Below are positions 1 to 11,600 of a stretch of DNA of 64,000 nt, in pieces (position 1 is the stretch's first letter; the number at the start of each line of letters is the position of its first letter). The position numbers and the translations under genes were made by a program. The stretch comes from Austropuccinia psidii (Eukaryota; Basidiomycota; Pucciniomycetes; Pucciniales; Sphaerophragmiaceae). Below the pieces are notes generated by a model. That model searched no databases, had not been told where the DNA came from, and saw only the letters and a program-made list of their open reading frames with translations. The stretch spans positions 5,303,888 to 5,367,887 of the forward strand of contig JALGQZ010000014.1 of the NCBI GenBank assembly GCA_023105745.1, given 5' to 3'.

Positions 1-668
1 TCAGATTATTGTTGTAATCATCTATAATATATTTTATTATATAAAATTATTTTCTTAAATATCTTTTAAAATCCACAAATTCCTCTTAAAAAATCTTGAA
101 TCATATTTTTTTAAATAAGAAGTTGTTTTATCTTTTAAAAGATTTATTTTTGGAGTGTTTTCAACCTATAATCATTATTTGATATGATAATTGTTGTTTT
201 CTGAGCTGTTGTATTAAATAGATATTATAACTAAGTTTTCTTTAAAGTTCTATATTTTTTTATCTAGTAATAGTTTTTTTTTATAGAATTTTTCTATAAG
301 AATTATCTCCGCACAGTGTTTGTGATAATTTCTTTTATGAATAATATTATTATATTATTTATAAGTGGATAAATATCAATATTTTCCACATGTACTTGTC
401 TCATTAAGAGCTTTACACTTCTCATTGTTATGACTGTCAGTGACTATAACAATAATAGAATAATTATAATTTATTATAACTATCAATAATTTTATTATTA
501 TTAAATTATTTAAGAATAATTAAATTCATTATTTTATATATAATCATTTTAATAATTATATAAATTTGTGGTTATAATATTTAATTATATTGTATGTTCT
601 ACTGAGGACATTCATAGTACTCTTGATATTTGTTACTATTATCAAGTGTTTCATAGGAGAACATTACA
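1..668 (+). repeat. 5' LTR of family B, right part only
   Basis: This stretch aligns with 20658-21270, the end of the 3' LTR. Shared blocks include the ATCATCTATAATATATTTT region and the run ending in GTACTCTTGATATTTGTTAC. It ends in CATTACA, which is followed at once by the primer-binding-like TTTGGGGGCC sequence. The two copies differ at many positions, consistent with an old insertion. The small open frame at 590-805 crosses the LTR end and is not a gene. Confidence 0.9.
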
Positions 669-688
669 TTTGGGGGCCTGGCCATGAT
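669..688 (+). other. Primer binding site of family B
   Basis: TTTGGGGGCCTGGCCATGAT directly follows the LTR end. It contains the TGG expected to pair with a tRNA 3' CCA end. The same block, with three differences, follows the 5' LTR of family A at 5317, so both families appear to use the same primer. The identity of the priming tRNA is not determined. Confidence 0.65.
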
Positions 689-1195
689 TCTAACCAATTT
701 TTGGGACATAAATCATATTATAGACCTTATTTTACAGTTTTTCGATGTAAAATTGCCATATTAACTTTAATATTGGCTTTTTTGGGACTTATTCCTTATA
801 CATAATCTTTGGAATATTAATAAAGTTGTTTTTTCTTAAGAAAATTGTTTGAAGAAATATAATATTGAGTGATTTGGAATAAACTTCTATTTTCTAACTA
901 GTGGCTTTTTCACATCACAGACTTGAAATTCATTCTTTGAGTTATTCTAGTATAAAGTGAATAATAATATGATTTTGATTAATAACTTATTAATTGCATA
1001 ATTATTATTTTTTCATTAAAGAAAATAAAAAATCTTACAATAATCAAAAATATTCTTCTTTATTCTTTAGACATTTTTCTTTATTTTTGACGTAATTTGC
1101 CATAAATTACATTAAAAAAACCTTATTCAATAATTTTATTTAATAAGTTGTTTTTTATTTCTTAATAAAAAGATTATATTTTGTGTTTTCTCTAG
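689..1195 (+). other. Untranslated leader of family B
   Basis: AT-rich leader without a coding frame. It ends in a polypyrimidine run and TCTAG at 1191-1195. The matching place in family A (5537-5538) also looks like a 3' splice site just before gag becomes readable, so gag may be expressed from a spliced RNA in both families. Confidence 0.4.
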
Positions 1196-3487
1196 TTTCA
1201 TCCATCAGAGAAAGCTCATCTGACTCTAGTATCTCAGAGTCAAGTATTGAAATTCAAACCAGCCCAGCACCAAGGGGTTTAATTACAAAAGAACCCTTTA
1301 AAGGCCCAGAAGGTGAATTCAATCCATTTCTTAGTCCAATTTTCTTTAAATTGATGTGAAATGACTCCTACTCAAAGTTGAAGCAACTACTCAATCCAAT
1401 AAAATGGATCTGGACTAGGACATTCAAGTCATAAATCCAAAAGACAAGAATGTCAGCCCAAAGGAGAGGCACAGCTGGAGGATTCCAGAATTTCCACCAG
1501 TTCCAAGAGGTTAGCAAGCACCTTTGACACTATTATTGGGAGTCCAGAAGATGAAATAACTGCTATTCCTATTGTCAGACCTGAACCATTTCCAAAAGGA
1601 AACAATAGAGATATACCAGTCTCAGTACAAGAACTGGTTTATGGAAGAAAAGCATCAGGAGTGGTAGCTTCTTCCAAGTCTTTGGATAGAAACAATGAAC
1701 TCATACCTTCAAGTGAAGAAGTTCATGGGCCCAGAAAAGACAGAGGACCTTCTGAGGGGTTGGACCCCCATGTCTTGCAAAGGACAAGTCCAACAGATAA
1801 AAGCCTGGTTGAAAAACCAACACATTTTTTCGGAGGACCAGAAGAAGAAGTTGGCCCAAGGAAAGGAAAACAGCCCTGTGGATGCTCCTCAAGCCTCCAC
1901 AAGCAAAAATCTGCCTGAAAAAGTACCAAAAAAGGAAAATCAAGCCCCAAAGAGAAATCAGAAGGGCAAGAAAAATGAAAAGGGAAAGGGAAAGCCCAAG
2001 TGGACCAAGCCTTACCCACAGAATTACAGAATTCCAAAGAAAAGACAGCCATGGACAATGTGTTCAATATGGCAAGGACTCTGATGGAATTCAGAAACAA
2101 AGAGGAGGAAAGAATTAAACAATCCTTTCCAAAGAAATAGACCTTATAAAGCTTGTAACTCATTTTGAAACTTGCAATAAAGAACTTTTAGCAAAGCTTA
2201 ACAATTTTGAGTATATTCAACAGAAGTTGGGTAGAGAGACTTTACAAGGAAAAGAGTTACAAAATACCATTATTGGTCTAGAAAATGTCAATAAAGACAA
2301 AATTTTGTCTTTGATGCATATATGTGAGAGAATTGAGTCCTAAGCCACCTTTCTCAATCAACCAGATGATAATTACATATCTTTTATTACTAAAAAATTA
2401 AAAGACTGAAGAATACAAGTGCAAAACTTGGAAAATTCAACTGGTCACAATTCAGACCTTTTCCAAGAACAATTGGAAAAAAGTGATAAAGCAATACTTG
2501 AATTGAAAGAAGATATTCAATCAAGTATTAATAATATATCACTAAAAAATAAATTCCCAAGGCAATTCACACCAATTCTTGATAGAAATGTGTTGAACTT
2601 TAATAATGACTTGAATAATACAGTTTCAAGCAATGCAGAGGTGGAGGCTACCTGCAATTTTAAGGACATACCCACATTAGAGGAATGGCCAACCTTCAGT
2701 GGTGAAAGAGAATATAATCACATGAAATTTATGAAAAAATTGATATTTTTCAAGAAGACTTTGAAATACCATATGAATACATAATTTCCAGATTACACTT
2801 ATTTTTTACCAAATCACAAAAGAAATCTTATTATAAAATGAGATAAGACCATGGTGAATACTCTTGGTATTTGTGAAAAGAACAAATTATTTCCAAATGG
2901 GCAAATGATTCCTGGAGATTTAGAATGGAAAATTCTTTTTAAGAAGCCATTTTTAATATTGAGAGGGACAGGCCCATGTCCTGGTTTCCTAAACAAAAGG
3001 AAAGACTAACTGCCCTTCATCTTGATATGTCTGAAACAATGGTACATAAAAGGATATTAAAGAAGTGTGGTGGTGACCTTGAGCATGCTATAAGAAGAAG
3101 ATTTATTGAGCCTTGCTCTACAGAAGATTATATCAATGCCATGGAAGACATCACTACCAAAACAAAAATTGGTAGAAATTGGTATAAACCCCCAATAGAC
3201 AATAAAACTATTGGGAAACTAATTTAGAAACCAAATAAGCCACAAGAAAAAGATCATTTGAAATTTCATAAATGTGGAATTACATCTCATTTGGCCAATA
3301 CTTGTCCAAAAAAGACAAGAATCAATGGGATAGAAATTTAAAAAGAGGATTACAAAAAAGAAGGGAATGATGTATTGTTACATGAAAGTGACTCTGAGCC
3401 TTCTGAAGAAGAAGAACTAACAGATAAACTTAGTATAGAAAAAAATTAGTTTTTCCTTTGAGGTCACAGAAGTGCAAAATCACTTAC
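1196..3487 (+). pseudogene. gag: Decayed gag of family B
   Basis: Fragments in several frames match the family A Gag. There is a basic Lys/Pro-rich linker at about 1695-2084 (segment PKRNQKGKKNEKGKGKPK and the shared words NYRIPK), a coiled-coil-like part at 2419-2650, and the Trp-containing gag core at about 2680-3227 (EEWPTFSGEREYNHMKF, then [11 protein letters not shown]). A zinc-knuckle remnant lies near 3270-3310 ([10 protein letters not shown] with the first Cys pair partly lost). Stops and frameshifts are frequent. The gene is cut at 3487 by the family A insertion and resumes at 15387. It would have encoded the capsid and nucleocapsid of the virus-like particle. Confidence 0.85.
3483..3487 (+). 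repeat. Target site duplication CTTAC, left copy
   Basis: CTTAC immediately precedes the family A 5' LTR. The same five bases follow the 3' LTR at 15382-15386. Five-base duplications are usual for Ty3/gypsy integrases. The uninterrupted target, CACTTACCACA, can still be read in the gag-protease linker of the intact family A copy. Confidence 0.92.
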
Positions 3488-5316
3488 TGTGAGCCTTAGA
3501 GGTAATTTCATATACCCAAAAGACCACAAATACAAAAATAACATATTAATATAAATAAAATAATAAATTTATTTATATCATTAAAAGAAAATCCAAAATA
3601 TAAACACAAAATTATATTAAAAATAAAAAAATTAATTACAATATAAAAACAAAAATACATTAAATTTTGTAAGTGTAAAATTACATTTATACTTGAAAAA
3701 ATTAAGTAAAAATGAAATTTTAACAAAATTGTGAAAAATTAAATAAATTTGGAAAAAAGTTAAATAAAAATTATTATAACTTTTTATCCAATAAATAAAC
3801 ATATAAAAATTATTTCACCATTGGATTCCTCATAAAAAATCAGGTGGGGTCACCTCTGAGTGAAATTCTTGTAACTCAACTCTAAATAAGCTTAAATTAA
3901 GTTTTTAGTATTTTCAATACAAAAGTTGAAAATCCTCAAAACTTTAATTTAATTCACACCACATGTGGTGTTAACCATCAAATTTTGTGTTAAAATTGAG
4001 GTGTTGTGTTTAGCTTAGAAGTTATGAGGAATTGAAGTATTTTCAATTGAATTCAATTGAAATGTCAAAATGTGCGCGTGTATTACATAAGTGAGCTTTG
4101 ATTTACATATGAGGTGTCAATTATCACTGTATTTTACTGTACAATTAAATTGAATTACATATGTAGATTATAAGTATAATACATGATGAGGAATTAAAGG
4201 AAAAATAAATTGGAAAGATTAAATTTGGGGGGGAAAAGGAACTCCAGCTCTAAGGGGGAGCTAGACCCCCAAAATCCTTGCTGACAGGCGTGGGATGTCA
4301 AAATTCACGCAAAAGCTCATCACTTTTGGCCTGGAATTGAGTTACAGGGTCTGTGGACTCAATTGATGATGAGGTTTTGATACCAACTGGGGTAGTTTTA
4401 GCTGTTGCCAAGAGGGTAAAACTACCCTTAAGATAAAACAATCATAGTAAAAACAGTTTTAACTGGTTTCTACGCCTCTGACACACATTCTTACGTGTTT
4501 TGAAGGCTCTAGGCCTGGTATTGCTATAGTAATGGCTGATTTAAGGGTCTAAAATGGCTAAAGATGGCTTAAACCAGCCCTTTTTGGTCTAAACCAGGGT
4601 TCAATGATGCCATAATTGGCTTTCCTGTTGTCAGACTGTTTTTTACGACTGACAAGAGTAAATTTTACTTTTGGAGTAAGAGAATTGATGGCTATAAAAG
4701 AATGTCTTCTTTGCCCCACCTTTATCTTCATGTTAGAATCTTTTCCTTTTATAATTAGTTTAAACATTGTTAAACCAATCAATAAAAGATTCCAACCACC
4801 TTTATCAAATCATTTTAAAACTTTTAACCATGTTAAAAATCATTATAATCATTGTTTGTAACTTTCATAATCTTTTTTACCCCTGAACCACCCCAAAAGT
4901 GAATTAAAGCATCTATCATCACTGTAAACTTTGTCACTTTGTTTCCAAATTCACTCTGGTCACTTTTGGGCGTGTTTTCTCTTTAATATTCTTTTTAAAG
5001 ACTTTGTTCTTTAATTAATTGCTTGCAGTTCTTTGCTCAATTAATTTCAATTGAAATTGCTCCTGAAGAAATTTCTTTTGTAGCCTTAAAATATCTCTTG
5101 TAGAGTATTTTTTGGATAAATGTTTATTGTTGGTAAAACAATAAATCTTTATAATATTATTGTTTTATACTAATAAGGTTATAAACAATAAAATTGGCGT
5201 GTTTTCTGTTGAGAATAATATTTCTTACTATTTTTAATTGATTTTTACCTTCTACAAATTTTGAGGACAGGAAAAGTACTTGATTTTTAATCAAAGTTTC
5301 ATATCCACACCTTAAA
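3488..5316 (+). repeat. 5' LTR of family A
   Basis: It starts TGTGAGCCTTAGAGG and ends CCACACCTTAAA, where the other two copies have CCACACCTTACA, so the terminal CA has mutated. At 1829 bp it is very long for a Ty3/gypsy LTR. It contains a G-run/C-run segment near 4226-4270, a TATA-like box at 4693-4700 and AATAAA-type signals about 90 bp further on. Confidence 0.93.
4693..4700 (+). promoter_or_regulatory. TATA-like box of the family A 5' LTR
   Basis: TATAAAAG lies in the context GATGGCTATAAAAGAATG. The same context is kept in the solo LTR (7424-7431), and the 3' LTR has TATAAAAT. An AATAAAAG polyadenylation-like signal follows about 90 bp downstream. It is inferred to be the start region for the element's RNA. 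Confidence 0.5.
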
Positions 5317-5336
5317 TTTGGGGGCCCAGCCGTGAT
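5317..5336 (+). other. Primer binding site of family A
   Basis: TTTGGGGGCCCAGCCGTGAT follows the 5' LTR directly. It has the TGG start expected opposite a tRNA CCA end and closely matches the family B site at 669-688. Confidence 0.65.
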
Positions 5337-5736
5337 ATTTTACCTGTGAAATTTTTTTTTACTCTTTTTAAATCTTTTTTCTTATATTGAAAAATTTAAA
5401 AACATATAAAAAATACTTATAATTCAAAAAAAACCATAAAAAATAGTTTTTTCATATTATAAGTGAGGCTTATATTTTTATTTCTTTTTTGAAATATCCT
5501 TTTTTTACTTAAATAATTGGTTTTTTCATTAATTTTAGTGTCTGACAATGTGGTAAGACAAGAAAACATTGAAACAGCCTCAACAGTCACCAGCATTGTT
5601 CCTGCTAGTACTATTAATTCAGACCATAATAGTACTGTTATTGTGACTCATAATAACCAACCTGAACCAATATCTTCTGAATTAATTAACTTGGACATAA
5701 GTAATACTCTTCAGAAAGCCAAAGATTTGGCCAATA

Positions 5737-5803
5737 GTAAGTTTTTTTTGATGTAAAATTACTATTTTTAAGCCTTTTTAACCATAATTATGCCTTCAAC
5801 CAG
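5737..5803 (+). other. Putative intron in family A gag
   Basis: Donor GTAAGT follows GCCAATA, and acceptor CAACCAG precedes ATCAGGAGCC. The interior contains in-frame stops. Its 67-base length matches the short host introns in HEM2 and the CDF gene. Joining the exons keeps one frame on both sides. Confidence 0.6.
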
Positions 5804-6205
5804 ATCAGGAGCCAGCTATAACCCCTCAAGCAGCTCCCAAAAAGGTAATAGATGTGATTATGGCAGAAGCCAATCAGGTACAGAAGGAAAAGGGTCAGTT
5901 GATGACTTCCAAACAACTAAATTGGGTCATTCTGAAGCTGATAATAGTATTTTACCTTCTAAAAGAGCTGACACCGCCACAACAAGCCTCTGTGGACATA
6001 TACAAAGCCAGCCACAGTGCATACAACAATGCACTTCAATTCAAAGAGTACCAGATCCTTGCAGACCTGTGGAAGAATTGCATGAATTCTTACCTGACAG
6101 TAAGGAAATTCCTGGGCCATCCCAACACTTGCAAATTGCTCAATGGATGGCATCCATTGATGGAGAAGAAAAACATGATGCTGTTGACACTAGAGTGGAG
6201 GAAAA

Positions 6206-6210
6206 ACAAC
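6206..6210 (+). repeat. Target site duplication ACAAC, left copy
   Basis: ACAAC precedes the solo LTR and is repeated exactly at 8025-8029. This shows a clean integration followed by LTR-LTR recombination. Confidence 0.92.
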
Positions 6211-8024
6211 TGTGAGCCTTAGAGGTAATTTCATATACCCAAAAGACCACAAATACAAAAATAACATATTAATATATATAAAATAAATTTATTTATATTA
6301 TTAAAATAAAAATCAAAATATAAATATAAAGTTATATTAAAAATAAAAAATTAATTACAATTTAAAAATAAAAAATACATTAAAATTTTGTAAGTATAAA
6401 ATTACATTTGCACTTGGAAAAATTAAGTAAAAATGAAATTTTAACAAAATTGTGAAAAATTAAATAAATTTGGAAAAAAGTTAAATAAAAATTATTATAA
6501 CTTTTTATCCAATAAATAAACATATAAAAATTATTTCACCATTGGATTCCTCATAAAAAATCAGGTGGGGTCACCTCTGAGTGAAATTCTTGTAACTCAA
6601 CTCTAAATAAGCTTAAATTAAGTTTTTAGTATTTTCAATACAAAAGTTGAAAATCCTCAAAAATTTAATTTAATTCACACCACATGTGGTGTTAACCATC
6701 AATTTTTGTGTTAAAATTGAGGTGTTGTGTTTAGTTTAGAAGTTATGAGGAATTGAAGTATTTTCAATTGAATTCAATTGAAATGTCAAAATGTGCGCGT
6801 ATATTACATAAGTGAACTTTGATTTACATATGAGGTGTCAATTATTACTGTATTGTACTGTACAATTGAATTGAATTACATATGTAAATTATAAGTATAA
6901 TACATGATGAGGAATTAAAGGAAAAATAAATTGGAAAGATTAAATTTGGGGGGGAAAAGGAACTCCAGCTCTAAGGGGGAACTAGACCCCCAAAATCCTT
7001 GCTGACAGGCGTGGGATGTCAAAATTCACGCAAAAGTTCATCACTTTTGGCCTGGAATTGAGTCACAGGGTCTGTGGACTCAATTGATGATGAGGTTTTG
7101 ATACCAACTGGGGTAGTTTTAGCTGTTGCCAAGAAGGTAAAACTACCCTTAAGATAAAACAACCATAGTAAAAACAGTTTTAACTGGTTTCTACGCCTCT
7201 TACACACATTCTTACGTGTTTTGAAGGCTCTAGGCCTGGTATTGCTATAGTAATGGCTGATTTAAGGGTCTAAAATGGCTAAAAATGGCTAAAAATGGCT
7301 TAAGCCAGCCCTTTTTGGTCTAAACCAGGGTTCAATGATGCCATAATTGGCTTTTCTGTTGTCAGACTGTTTTTCACGACTGACAAGAGTAAAATTTACT
7401 TTTGGAGTAAGAGAATTGATGGCTATAAAAGAATGTCTTCTTTGCCCCACTTTTCTCTTCATGTTAGAATCTTTTCCTTTTATTAATTAGTTTAAAACTG
7501 TTAAACCAATCAATCAAAGATTCCAACCACCACTTTTAAATCATTTTAATCCTTTTAACCACGTGAAAAAATCATTATAATCATTTTTACCCCTGAACCA
7601 CCCCAAAAGTGAATTAAAGCATCTTTCATCACTGTAAACTTTGTCACTTTGTTTCCAAATTCACTCTGGTCACTTTTGGGCGTGTTTTCTCTTTAATATT
7701 CTTTTTAAAGACTTTGTTCTTTAATTAATTGCTTGCAGTTCTTTGCTCAATTAATTCCAATTGAAATTGCTCTTGAAGAAATTTCTTTTGTAGCCTTAAA
7801 ATATCTCTTGTAGAGTATTTTTTTGGATAAATCTTTATTGTTGGTAAAACAATAAATTTTTATGTTATTGTTTTATACTAATAAAGTTATAAACAATAAA
7901 ATTGGCGTGTTTTCTCTTAAAAATAATATTTCATACTATTTTTAACTGAATTTTACCTTATACAAATTTTGAGGACAGGAAAAGTACTTGATTTTTAATC
8001 AAAGTTTCATATCCACACCTTACA
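6211..8024 (+). mobile_element. Solo LTR of family A inside family A gag
   Basis: TGTGAGCCTTAGAGG through CCACACCTTACA, 1814 bp, with no internal region attached and ACAAC on both sides. It matches the other two family A LTRs along its whole length. It carries its own TATA-like box at 7424-7431. It arose from a separate family A insertion that later lost its interior by recombination. This is the third level of the nest. Confidence 0.95.
7424..7431 (+). promoter_or_regulatory. TATA-like box of the solo LTR
   Basis: TATAAAAG in the conserved GATGGCTATAAAAGAATG context. It could start transcription into the downstream gag-pol frame. Confidence 0.45.
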
Positions 8025-8654
8025 ACAACCCTCCACCACCCAAACCAGTGCCAAAAACAGCCCCAGTGGCCAGCAGCAGCAATTTCAATGTGAAAAAGAA
8101 GCCACAAACTCCAAACAAGGGCAAAGGGAAGGCACCAGCCCCAAATCCTTACAGCCAGGGCTACAGAATCCCAAAGATTCAGCAGGATGCCATGGAAAAT
8201 GTATTTCAGATGGCCAGAACCATGATGGAATTACAGAAGAAGGAGGAAGCCAGACTAAGATTCCAGAAATGGTATCTGATATATTTGATTCCATCCCAGA
8301 ATTATATGATGCTATAAATGACGTGAAAAAACATCTTTCTGATAAAAATGAAACCATTTGTGACAACATTAAAACAAAAAACCTGAGTCTGTGCCAAATT
8401 AATGAAACACTTATGTGTTTTGAAAAGTTTCAAGAACAATTAAAATTTCCAATAATGATAATTCTTTTGGCAATAAAATAAAAGAACAATCTGCCATTAT
8501 TAAATAATTAACAGATAAATATTCTAAATTAAATATTGATGACATAATTGAAACAAGAATTAAACAAGCCATAAATATTATCAAAACAGATAACAAGAAA
8601 GTCCTTGATGACATTTCAAATTCATTTACTGAAGTAAAGACATATACCATTGCC

Positions 8655-11600
8655 TTGAAAAAGTTTTTTGATGCTTCACAAGAAGAAGTATCAAAATTAT
8701 CAATGAAATTGAATCAAGTCACTGCTGATAACACAAGACAGACAGAGTTATGGCAAGAACTAACACATAAGGAAGACATGTATAAAATTGAAGTAATAAA
8801 TTTAATACAAAGCTTCCAACATGAATACAGAAATTCCCAAAGGTGTAGCAACAGTAAAATGAATGACATTGAACAAATACTGAACACCTTACCAAGAATT
8901 TCTACACCTCTAAATCAAAATGAGGGCACAAGAATTCCAAATCCACAAGTATTGGATCCTGATAATTCACAATTAAAACATGAATTATCCACTTCTTTTC
9001 ATAACTTGGAACCATCAATGGGCCAAGCACTCTTGAAAGAAGTTCCAAAACTTAAAGAATGGCCTCACTTCAGTGGTGAAGGAGAGTATGACCATATGGA
9101 ATTCATTAGAGGTATTGACATGATCAAAGAGGATTTTGAGTTACCAGACAGATTGGTAACAGCCAGGTTTAACACCTTGTTTACCAGATCAGCTCACAGA
9201 TGGTACATCAAAGTAAGACAAGCACATGGACACCAGAGTTGGACTTGGTGGAAAAGCCAAATCATCAACAAATGGGCAAATGATTCTTGGAGGTTTAAAG
9301 CTGAAACAGCCTTTGAATCTGCCAAATTTAATGCTGATAAAGACAAAACGTTACCATGGTTTTTCCAACAAAAAGACAGATTAACAGCATTATATCCTGA
9401 CATGTCAGAATTTATGATCCATAGAAAAATTCTGAGACAATGTGGAGGTGACTTAGAGCATGCTATCAAAAGCAGGACTACTGAACAATCTTCAGCAGAA
9501 GATATTATCAATATACTAGAAGAAGTAACCACCAGAACCAAAATTGGTTCTAGTAGGGTGAATCTCAAAACAAGGTTTAATACACCTTGGAAAGATTCTG
9601 TGGACAAAAACCCCAAAGAAAATTCTAGTAATATTAAGTATAAATCTGCAGATACAGTCAGAAAATGCCATATTTGCCAAAGCACCACCCATTTAGCCAA
9701 TACATGTCCAAAAAGGGGGGAAATCAATGAAATTGACATGGAAAAGGAACCAGATGTTGAAAAAGAAGACATAATTGAAGACAATTCAGATGATAAGTCA
9801 TCCATATTTTCTGAATCTTCAAAAGATATAGAAAATATCAATGCCACTTTTGACATCATGGAATCTTATTCCCACTTACCACAATTGAGAAATGGTCAAC
9901 TTGATTTATCAAAGGTTCAAGATGCACAGCTTATGAAAACAAAACCAAACAGAGGAAAAGGTTATACAGCTGGTAACTCCTGTATAACAGAAGTGGTGAT
10001 TGACAACAAGCCCACCAAACTTTTACTTGACCCAGGAGCCTTCTGCTCTTGTGTTGGAAAATCTTTTCTTAAGACTTGTGTACCAAATTTTGAAGACCAA
10101 TTGTTACCAATTGATGGTATAAAATTCAACAGTGCAAGTAACCCAATGAAAGCATTAGGAATCTTTGAGACCAATATCATATTCCCACACATAAATGGGA
10201 ATTTAAGAATCACAGTTGAATTTGTTGTTATGGAAGATTGCTCTAGTACCCATTTTATATTGGGAAATGACTATTTAATCATGTATGGGATAGATTTACA
10301 TAATAACAAAGACAGATACTTTACAATTGGGGACAATAAGTGCCAAAAATTTGCCTTTTTACCATTTAAAAGACAAATTACAGTAAACAAAGTATCACCA
10401 GTCAACTTAGAGTTAGAGAAATTCAAGTCTGAACAGTTAAATGAGGCTGAAATAAGCCTTCATCTGACTGATAAACAAGAAAATGAACTTTCTTCCCTTT
10501 TGTATGACCACAGAGGAGCATTTGCTACAGACAAAGAACCTCTAGGAGCAATTATTGGTCATGAAGTTGACATAATTCTTAACATTGAGAGACCTTATCC
10601 ACCACTCTTAAGAAGACCTGCATATCCAGCAAGTCCAAAATCAAGAGAAGCTCTGGAAATTCATATCAAAGAACTTCTGGACCTTGGTGTAATAAGAAAA
10701 GTAGGCCACAATGAAGAGGTAGAAATAACTACACCAGTCATAGTGGCGTGGCATAATGGAAAATGCAGAATGGTTGGGGACTTTAGAGCTCCGAACACTT
10801 ACACTGTTCCAGACAGATACCCAATACCAAAAATCCAAATTGCCCTTACTCAAATATCTCAAGCAGTTTATATAACCACTATGGATGCCCTTAAAGGATT
10901 CCATCAAAATGTGGTGACACCAAGAGCAAGAAAATACTTGAGAATTATTGTTCATTGTGGAGTGTATGAGTACTTGAGGATGCCCTTTGGTATCAAAAAT
11001 GCACCTTCACACTTCCAAAGAATGATGAATGAAATCTTCCCTGAAGAACTCTCAGAGGGATGGTTAATCATTTACATTAATGACATTATTGTCTGTTCCA
11101 AGACTTGGGAGGAACACATGTACAGATTATCCAGAGTTTTGACAAAAATTCAATCAGTAAACATGAAAATCTCCTTGAAAAAATGTCATTTTGTATTTAA
11201 AGAACTTAAAGCACTAGGACATTTTGTATCTGGTTTGTCCCTTGGAATTGACAAAAACAAAGTTGCAGCTGTATTTCTAAAACCCATGCCTCAGAATAAG
11301 AAGGAGATTCAGTCATTCTTAGGTTTTGCAGGATATTACAGGAAACACATTAAAGATTTTGCATCCATAGCAAGACCACTTTATAAATTGTGTGACAAAG
11401 ACACAGTATTTGAAATGACTGTTGACAGAGTCAAAGCTTTTGAATCTCTAAGAGAAGCCTTGACCACTGCCCCACTCTTACTGATGCCAGACTTTAAATT
11501 ACCTTTCAAGCTGTATATTGATGTATCAGGGGATGGGCTAGGTGCTGCACTTCACCAAGTTCAGATCATAAATGATAAACCTGTAGAAGGACCCATATGT

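Larger units (their letters stand above)
5539..8654 (+). pseudogene. gag: N-terminal gag of family A, spliced and broken
   Basis: The frame opens after a splice-acceptor-like TTTTAG at 5533-5538. The first coding piece ends at 5736. GTAAGT at 5737 and CAACCAG ending at 5803 bound a likely 67-base intron, and splicing keeps the frame into 5804-6210. A solo LTR with its duplication then interrupts it. Removing 6211-8024 plus one ACAAC restores the same frame at 8030, leading into the Pro/Lys-rich linker (PPPPKPVPK, then GKGKAPAPNP). Beyond that are a frameshift near 8262, another near 8460 in an A-rich run, and a TAA at 8505-8507, after which the frame joins the main ORF. It would have encoded the N-terminal, partly coiled-coil region of Gag. 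No clear initiating ATG is visible. Confidence 0.7.

Noticed and set aside
590..805. Short membrane-like frame
   Set aside because: It spans the LTR end and the primer site of family B and has no homologue in the matching region of the 3' LTR.
8262..8507. Programmed frameshifting in family A gag
   Set aside because: Two shifts into different frames plus a nonsense codon, one shift in an A-rich run, look like decay. No slippery site followed by a structure was seen.
9194..9859. Long minus-strand frame (221 codons) and other antisense frames in 9-13.6 kb
   Set aside because: They lie antisense to the well-supported gag-pol frame and show no domain of their own.
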